A DNA stretch of 64,000 bases, taken from NCBI GenBank assembly GCA_964020975.1, contig OZ026622.1:90478462-90542461 (forward strand). Reading direction: 5' to 3'. This document shows positions 57,122-64,000 of the stretch, piece by piece. The notes under the pieces were generated by a model. It saw nothing but the letters and a program-made list of their open reading frames with translations. It had not been told where the DNA came from and ran no database searches. Made by a program: the position numbers and the translations under genes. Each line of letters starts with the position of its first letter. The stretch's first letter is position 1. Source of the stretch: Hermodice carunculata (taxonomy: Eukaryota > Annelida > Polychaeta > Eunicida > Amphinomidae).

Positions 57122-57654
57122 CTTAAAAGTAAATCATATTTCCTGTGTTAAAATATGTCGATGGTGGGAGCGAAGTAAAGGTATTTGACAAAGTGTGTCA
57201 GAGTTTTGAAGCGTAAGTTATGATCTGAGCACTTGATACAAGGCTCTCAACAACTGCCTTCATATTCGAAAATCAACGAAAGTGCGAAACAAATTTTAAA
57301 GTGCTCGCCGGAGACTTGGGCCTGCGACAGTTTGGCCCGAATCAGGCCACCTCAGACCCCAGCGCCACATCAGGATATTCATTGCCTCAGGTAAAAACAG
57401 TACAAAATAGAGTAAAACGAACTATTAATTACTGCCAATGTAAAAATAGTTTGAAATATTTGATCACGTAATTGAAGAATAGGTCTTTGCCAAAATTATA
57501 AATTCCTCTCGCGTATCAAGCTTACGAAAGCTTTCATGCCATGATGCACACTAATGGGTAAGATATGACAATAAAGGCAACATTTTAACTGTAAAAAATG
57601 TATCGCATAATATATTGGTTACATGTAATGTACCAAATACATGAAAGATTGTCT

Positions 57655-57870
57655 CTTTTCTTTTTTGATAATGATGGAATATTTTAGAGTTTACCTTCGC
57701 ATTGGTACTAACAGTTTGCTCTTTTGTGACAATGATGAGAATGTTTTACAGTTTCACCCCTGACTGGTTGGGACAGTTTGCTCTTCTATGATAATTTTGA
57801 AAAAAAAAAACAGTTTCACAACTACGGGGAGTTTGCTCTTTAGTGATAATGATGAAATATTTAGGGATTC
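57655..57870. repeat. Degenerate tandem repeat, unit about 60-70 bp
   Basis: Three to four units built on TTTGCTCTTTTGTGACAATG with a following CAGTTTC word. Confidence 0.55.
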
Positions 57871-58626
57871 TACTCCTCAGTGGTACGCAGGAGTCGCTGA
57901 AGCACCCCCATAAGGACTGTAATAAAGATTTCTCCGCGGCAATATTGCGACATGATTCTAACGATAAATCACCCTTCATTGTACTAATTAGAGGTACGCG
58001 TGAGTATTTTACTCATCATATGGATAGTCTAAAAAACGCCTTAAAGACAAAATAGCAATGCTTGTGCTTAAAAAGATCGAAGAAGCAAAAAAAAAAAAGA
58101 ACTGAATGAAAGGTCAGAGGCTATTTAAGAAACACTGTCAAGGCTGGGAGAGACAAGGGCAAGGTCACATCAAACCAATAGAAATGGTACTGAAATAAAC
58201 AGACGATTGAACTCTGTCACCAGATATTTACCTGAGGGAGTAAACGAAAATACAGAAAATAAATTTTTGGCTTTGTTGAGAGAAGGAATTGCCTCCTAAG
58301 CATTCCCTAGACTCGCTATGACGAGCGCCCACATTAGAAAGCAATAGCGAATTTGGGGGATGCTAAGGACGCAAGAGAAGGAATAAAGCTGCATGGAATA
58401 GAGATTGATAGTGTTGTGCGAAAACAGTCTTTCAATAGGTTCTCAGGAGTGGTAATCACAAAATGCAAGTCTGTGGGTGATAAAGAGTGAATTATATCAG
58501 CCAAGTCGAGATTGAAAGAAAACCATCAATACTTTAATGTGAGGATAGATAATTACAAAATAAAAGAACAACAGTTAAATGAAAGTAACCTGAGAACAAT
58601 AGTCACATGCATACCTGGGATAAATA

Positions 58627-60411
58627 AACTAGGCAAAATTGATAACCCTCCACTAAAAGCAATTCTTATATAAAAAAAAACCTCACACATATTTTGAATA
58701 CATTCAATGTTTCTTTTATTCTGTATACACTTTAGAGTAGATCTGTAGAGGGAATTCTGATCAAATGAAGTTACGCTTCATTGCACAGTGTCAATAAGCA
58801 GACAAAGTCTGAATCACAAGTTCGCAAGAGTACCTGTAGAGCGCTCAAACATGCATATGAACTGAGTGCAGAGTCCCATCAGAAGTTTTCACAGATGGTG
58901 CTTGATTGCATCAAAAGTTATCACAAACTGTACTTAAAGTTAAAGCATTTTCTTAGTTCAATAGAGCAGAAATTGACCCATCACGGTGTCACATGAAGCA
59001 CCTTTAAATGTCCATTCAATAGGATGTGTAGCCACCATGGTTGTCAATGCACTGTTGGCAGCGTTTTCGCATGCTGTAGACGAGCTTTCTCACAAGTGCC
59101 TGAGGTATACTGTCCCACTCCTCCAGAAGATAACGCCCTAGATCTGCGAAGTCTGAGTTAGGACCCATCTTCTGGTACACATTTCTTTTCATATGGCTCC
59201 ACAGGTGCTCAATCAGGTCGAGGTCAGGTGAGCATGCTGACCATTCCATCACCTCAACACTCTCACTATCCAGGTAATCACGAACCACAGCTGAAAGATG
59301 TGGCCTGGCATTGTCATGCATCAGCATGAAGTTGTCTCCAATGGCACCCGCATATGGAATAACATGGTGTTCCAGGACATCCGTTACGTATCGTCTGCTT
59401 GTCATTGTTCCTTCCATGATGACGAGGTCTGTCTTGCCATTAGCAGAGATACCCGCCCAGACCATGATGCTGCCCCCTCCGTGTGCAACTGTGGGCTGAA
59501 CACAACAAGCAGCGTGTCTCTCCCCTCGCCGTCTTCATGCACGAACACGTCCATCACTTCAGTGGAGGGAAAAGCGACACTCATCAGTGAAGAGAACATT
59601 GCTCCATCCTGTATGTGTTGTACGGACATGTTCTCTTGTCCACTGCAACCGAGCAACCTTGTGACGTGGGGTAAGAAGCAGCTTTTTCACCATGCTCCGG
59701 GACGTTAAACCAACAGCATGCAGTCTGTTACGAACAGTCTGGGTGGACATGCATCTTTGGTGAGGACTGGCTCTCTCCAGCTGGCTCTGAATATCAGGAC
59801 CTGTGCGGCTCCTACTCCTCAGTGCTGCATTGACGATGAAACGGTCTTGTTGCCTGGTGGTCAGCTTTGGCCTTCCCAGGCGTGGTAAATCTGCAACATC
59901 ATTTGTGTTTTGGTATTTTCTCAACAACTCATTGATGGATTTGTGGCTCACACCCATTGCCTGTGCGACATCTCTGCAACTTTCACCGGCTTCAATGCGA
60001 CCTATGGCTCTTGCCCTGTCCATTTTGGATAGCCTTGGCATGGTGATGTTCACAGTTTGACCAGTGATGGCGAATCCATAACTGACAGAAAAAAACCCAT
60101 GCCTTTATACCCATGATTGGCACAGTTTCTGGCCACATTACACAGGCATGGTGAGAAAAATCAATGGTCAGGAGGGTCCTAACAGGGACAGGAAAGGCCA
60201 CTCATGATCCTTTCTGCAAAGTGCACTTTTTGACTTTGTGTCACATTCAGCCCATGTGCAGTCAAGCATGGGCTCCAACTCTGCTCATCTTTACACATGA
60301 TGTAATCAAAGGATTATGCTACACATACATGTGCGTATCTTTAAATTACCTAAAAAAGTATGGGTACACCATTAAATTATTTAGGCGGAGGGTTGTTAAT
60401 TTTGCCTAGTT
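58627..60411 (-). mobile_element. Tc1/mariner (Tc1-type) transposon with TA flanks
   Basis: 1,785 bp between inverted ends AACTAGGCAAAATT (58,627) and its complement (ending 60,411). The arms agree over about 25 bp and are flanked by TA on both sides (58,625-58,626 and 60,412-60,413). Contains a minus-strand transposase. It interrupts a LINE relic whose reading continues on both sides. Confidence 0.88.
59016..60053 (-). pseudogene. Tc1 transposase, frame broken
   Basis: N-terminal helix-turn-helix DNA-binding part (MPRLSKMDRARAIGRIEAG; GRPKLTTRQQDRFI), then LQWTREHV and the first catalytic Asp in FTDECRF. The frame shifts near 59,560 and again before MVWAGISANGKTDL. The second Asp is in MHDNARPHLS and the Glu in PDLDLIEHLW, 34 residues later, i.e. 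DD34E. The usual Asn of PDLNPIEHLW reads Asp-Leu here. Two to three breaks, so inactive but fairly young. A cut-and-paste enzyme. Confidence 0.9.
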
Positions 60412-61125
60412 TAGAAAGTTTGTGGTCAAAGGTGTGCGACTGGTTGAGAAGCAGAGCAGCCAAAACAGTTAGAGTGACGGCAGATCACAGTACAGTGACG
60501 GCAGATCACACACTAATGAGAGGGGGAGAGATGACAGTGAAGAAAATAGACGCGACGACGGGCAGGAAAACAGACGTGGACGTGGTCATGATGATAGACC
60601 ACAAGGTACCCGAAGTAGAATTTTAGGCAGTGAAAGCAATGGTGATGAGAATAATGAGCGCAGTCATTCAACAGAGAGATATGAGTCAGGACAAAGAGAC
60701 CATGATAGCCGCAGGAGAAACAGCCATGATTATGGGGTACGTAATAACAGAAACAACACAAACAATCACGGGCAGAATACAAACCACGGGGACCAAGGCA
60801 GAAATAATGGCAGTGTCGTCGAAAGGAGAAACAGAGCCCTGTGGCAACCGTGGCATTACGAGGGAGACCGAATGCATCGGCAACGAAATGATCGGGGTCG
60901 GGAGCACAGTACGTAGAGGTTAGATAAAAGCCGGGTTTTGGAACGTTCAAGGATGGTCCAGCAATACGTACGGGGACAAACATAGAATAAGACAGATGTG
61001 CATTGACTCGGTTGATTTAGACATCGTTGGTATAACGGAAACATATCTCATTGGAAATAATATGTTAAAGGTTCCCAGGTACACATGGTTTGGCCAAAAC
61101 CGTGAATTGTTACATCATATCTAGA

Positions 61126-61763
61126 TAAACATTTATTTTCTACATTGTAAACCAAAAGTGCACGATGTACTTGTCCTTACGCTTTCTAGAGTTTTCTCCC
61201 AATGAGTGGTTTATCTCTAGTTTTAGCGCGGGGGACAAAATTATGATATTGATGATTGGTTACACCGGTTGAAAGCAAACTTTAAATGGGTAAGATAATT
61301 GGACGCATCATGGAATAAACCCTGTTCCATCGATGCCCCCGGTGTAAAGGGGTAGTTTTCCTGATAAAATTATTTATTTATTTATTTATTATTTACAAAC
61401 CATTGGCATTGGGTGCGGAATTCGCGATTTGGTATTTTGAAGAGGTAGCATCCAAAATGTATGAGTGATTAGTGTTAAGGGAAGGTTAACTTGTCAAAAG
61501 AATGTAATGGACAATATATATGTATATATACATGGAGCTATGAGAAGCCTATTGATGGTTGCATGCGCATATAAAAAGTAAATTTCAAATGGTAAATGGA
61601 TGCTGTTCCACGTACGGCTCAATGCTGAACGTAGATACAGCCCTACCACTCACAAATCCTTACTTTGTAATATAGACGGCTTCTTGTAATATACTTGGAC
61701 GCATCATGGAATAAACCCCGTTCCATTGATGCCCCCGCTGTAAAGGGGTAGTTTTCCGAATAA

Positions 61764-61798
<35 letters not shown>
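61126..61798 (+). mobile_element. Tailed short retroelement with target duplication
   Basis: Flanked by TATCTAGA (61,118-61,125 and 61,799-61,806) and ending in an ATT-repeat tail. The last about 100 bp (61,695-61,798: GGACGCATCATGGAATAAAC, GTAAAGGGGTAGTTTTCC) also occur at 61,299-61,395 with an ATTT tail, so two tail units are present. No ORF; SINE or LINE 3' end. Confidence 0.7.
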
Positions 61799-61801
<3 letters not shown>

Positions 61802-62142
61802 CTAGAGCAAGGGTGGGATCTGGAGGAATAGGATTCCTAATAAGAGACAACATAACTGATGAGTTTAACGTTTCTACCTTAGAGAGTCCACGGAGGAATA
61901 TACTGGATTGAGCTGAAATCAAACAAAAATGGTTACAGTTTTCGTCATGTGTATATTATCCCCCCGCTGAGTCTTCCCCGAAAATAGACGCAGGCGAGTT
62001 CTTCGAAACTTTACTATCACACTTATATACTTTCCATGACGCTGGGCCATTTTTATATGCGGAGATTTTAATAGCAGGTTAGGTTTTAATCGTGATTTTG
62101 TTCAGGGAGTGGATGACGTCGTAAATCGTGATGTTATTGAAA

Positions 62143-62927
62143 AAAATAAAGAAAATACGAATGGAAAATTTTTCATGAATTCAATGAAAACCGACCCATC
62201 GGGCCCATTTTTAAAATATAGCTGATTGTCGGCGTTTTATGGTTTATTTTGAGCCCCAAGCCCAGTGGTTTCGTACTTCCATCTTCGTTTTCCGTTTCTA
62301 GAACACCACTTTGAGCTTTAGCCGTTCTTTGTGGCGTCGAAATTTTGTTGGGCGTCTGCGAGCGTTTCCGTGCAAAGGAGCGGAAATTTTCTAAGGAAGA
62401 AAAGAACATAATTTGTAAGTTCTTCGTGCTGAACGTTAAGTAAGGTTCATTTTAAACATGGAGATAAAGTCCATCTGAAGAAAAGAGGAAAAGCGAAAAA
62501 CGAATCATTCTGCTCAACATGAGAGATTCACACAACCCTAGAGATCCAATGGTAGCAACGTAGAGGAAATGGTCCATTGTGAATCCGTCACGACCTGTAC
62601 AGTCGTACTATTTCATCGGCAGATTTACCTATATCTGTGTCAGAGTCATTTCATGGATCATATTTTGTGTATCATATTAGTAAAATCTCCCCATGTGTGG
62701 AAAATAATGCCATATATTGCTTTTATTGAAACAACAAGGCATGGAAATGTAAAAAAAATGTGACGGATTCACATGATGAATTCACTCTCCCTCACTTACT
62801 TTTTTGTAAGTCCTATTGCTTGCATGATTCCTTTGAAATTAAAATCCTGTCAGTTTTACACAGAATTTACACGAGGTAACCTTTAAACAAGTAAGTACAG
62901 CATATATTATATCTTGACTATTACTTA
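62143..62927. other. Region upstream of the 317-codon ORF
   Basis: TGTGAATCCGTCA at about 62,577 is inverted at about 62,761, enclosing about 170 bp. A 78-codon minus frame (62,173-62,409) is unrecognised. No clear promoter motif was seen. Confidence 0.35.
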
Positions 62928-63881
62928 ATGCCAAATGCACGTATAGGCCTTGGTCGGCCATATTATCAAGTTATCTTTCTACTCTCTGACAGGCCAAATG
63001 CAACCGTGCCACCAAAGACACTAGCCGAGAGGCAAGGACAAAAGCAGGCTAGAATAAAGGCAGATCCCAGACAGTATAAAAGCTTCAAGAAGAATGAAAT
63101 GATCAGTAAAAGACTATTGCATCGGAATTTGAGCGCAGAAGAAAGAATCCGTCACAGAGGTATGGTTTGCTTATCCATCAAGCGATGGCAAGCTAGACAA
63201 CGAGGCGAACCAGAGCCTCAAGAAGAAAAAATTATTCCGGTTGCCTTTCAGTCACCTGTTGCACTCGGAAAAGCAAAGAGGAGGGTAGAAAAGATGTTGC
63301 CCAAAACTCCCCCCAAAAACGATAAAGTTGTGAGAGGTTTAGCAGGGAAAGTAGTTTTGAAGGTCAATTTGCCAAACGGATTATCGAAGAAGACCAAAAA
63401 TCAGGTGCATAAAGAGACGGTGCACAATATTAAATTCTTTAACCAGACTGACAGTATGCCCCGAGTACTGACTGGCAAAGCGGATTATGTCACAGTGAAA
63501 ACCCAGAGTGGTGAGAAGTCCCAAATGCAAAAAAGATACATGTTGATGACTTTTGGTCAAGCTCACAAAGCATTCCTTGACAAGTATGCTGAAAATCCAG
63601 TCGGGAAATCAAAGTTTGTGGAGTTAATACCTGAAATTGTTCTCCTCTTTGCAGCCCCGCATAACGTTTGCGGATGTGCCTACCATAATAATGTAATCTT
63701 GCTTCTAAAAGCTTTACATAAAGGAAATTCAGCAATTACACTGTACACCAAGCCATCATTCTTCTCTATCGTTGTTTGCAATATTGAGTCTGAAGAATGT
63801 ATGGCAAATTTGTGCCGTAACTGTGAAAATGGTCAGAAGCTGTACAAGAACATAACATCGCTTTTGAAACCACAACCATGA
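62928..63881 (+). CDS. Uncharacterised protein, 317 codons, incomplete
   Basis: Starts MPNARIGLGRPYYQ. Residues about 30-100 are basic, with QARIKADPRQYKSFKKNEM and LSAEERIRHRGMVCLSIKRW, of the type found at the start of large, unnamed invertebrate protein families that are probably transposon-derived. The second half has a Cys-rich site, VCGCAYHNNVILLLKAL, and later CNIESEECMANLCRNCENG, which could bind zinc. After the stop, the next frame runs open to the window end (TKGISYYQWKGDKGFVAKVL), and a YYQW-type motif is what I would expect next in such proteins. So the ORF is probably cut by one frameshift or a short intron. Function unknown. Confidence 0.55.
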   Translation: MPNARIGLGRPYYQVIFLLSDRPNATVPPKTLAERQGQKQARIKADPRQYKSFKKNEMISKRLLHRNLSAEERIRHRGMVCLSIKRWQARQRGEPEPQEEKIIPVAFQSPVALGKAKRRVEKMLPKTPPKNDKVVRGLAGKVVLKVNLPNGLSKKTKNQVHKETVHNIKFFNQTDSMPRVLTGKADYVTVKTQSGEKSQMQKRYMLMTFGQAHKAFLDKYAENPVGKSKFVELIPEIVLLFAAPHNVCGCAYHNNVILLLKALHKGNSAITLYTKPSFFSIVVCNIESEECMANLCRNCENGQKLYKNITSLLKPQP

Positions 63882-64000
63882 CAAAGGGGATTTCATACTA
63901 TCAATGGAAAGGTGACAAAGGATTTGTCGCTAAGGTCCTAAAAAGGCAAAGTCAAGGGCGTTGCCGAAAAACTAAGGGATCAACTGCCGATGTTTGCATG

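Larger units (their letters stand above)
58280..62142 (+). mobile_element. CR1-like LINE relic (ORF1-like to endonuclease), twice interrupted
   Basis: 58,280-58,626 encodes an ORF1-like RNA-binding stretch (VVITKCKSV; then RIDNYKIKEQQLNESNLRT). After the Tc1 insertion the text resumes at 60,412 (KFVVKGVRLVEK). An Arg/Asn/Gly/Asp-rich low-complexity frame of about 149 codons, open without a Met start, follows (60,473-60,919). Then comes the endonuclease start (FWNVQGWSSN; DIVGITETYL; RYTWFGQNRE). A retroelement insertion (61,126-61,798) splits the endonuclease, which resumes GSGGIGFLIRDNITDEF, YYPPAESSPKIDAGEF and GDFNSRLGFN to about 62,140. No RT follows. Multiple breaks. Confidence 0.7.

Noticed and set aside
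59298-60060. Plus-strand frames of 85-136 codons
   Set aside because: Antisense shadows of the Tc1 transposase.
60513-60983. Minus-strand 156-codon frame rich in Cys and His
   Set aside because: Antisense of the Arg/Asn-rich LINE frame; the Cys/His content follows from the opposite strand's composition.

Overview
This is an AT-rich, intron-rich and repeat-rich stretch of an animal genome, most likely a marine invertebrate. Several LINE copies, a Tc1 transposon, a Polinton fossil and many microsatellites fit a non-vertebrate deuterostome or mollusc, but the sequence alone does not fix the species. No tRNA, rRNA or CRISPR was recognised.

Minus strand, host gene (about 57.1 kb down to 2.7 kb). 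Nearly all host coding signal is a set of short exons with matching splice phases that encode RhoGEF (Dbl-homology, DH) domains. Three DH modules lie in tandem: C (52.6-41.9 kb), B (17.6-8.2 kb) and A (7.5-2.7 kb, running off or ending near the left edge). Corresponding exons have nearly the same lengths in each module (exon 1 is 90/90/90 bp, exon 3 is 157/154/157 bp, exon 5 is 51/51/51 bp) and the same phases. Module C is followed by a PH domain on five exons (40.7-32.9 kb) and by charged linker exons. Modules B and A show no PH exons. Two of the linker exons (30.4 kb and 18.4 kb) are copies of each other. The exons could form one multi-DH protein or two to three tandem paralogues; transcripts would decide. 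The conserved QR motif in the last DH helices survives only in module A.

Mobile elements fill the introns. A broken CR1-like LINE ORF1 with PHD-like, coiled-coil and esterase-like parts lies at 1-1.56 kb. LINE reverse-transcriptase fragments lie at 13.2-14.3, 16.0-16.8, 34.0-35.1, 37.5-39.7 and 43.8-47.7 kb. A fossil Polinton (18,984-30,088) has terminal inverted repeats and sits inside one copy of the duplicated linker segment, so the other copy serves as its empty site. At 42.8-48.4 kb an inverted-repeat (fold-back-like) element carries an array of ACGYGT motifs spaced about 20-21 bp. It is split by a minus-strand LINE, which is itself split by a 5'-truncated plus-strand LINE with a 7-bp target duplication.

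Right end. A plus-strand LINE relic (ORF1-like to endonuclease) is split by a Tc1 element (58,627-60,411, TA flanks) and by a tailed retroelement (61,126-61,798). A 317-codon plus-strand ORF of unknown function (62,928-63,881) ends the window and continues in another frame to the edge.
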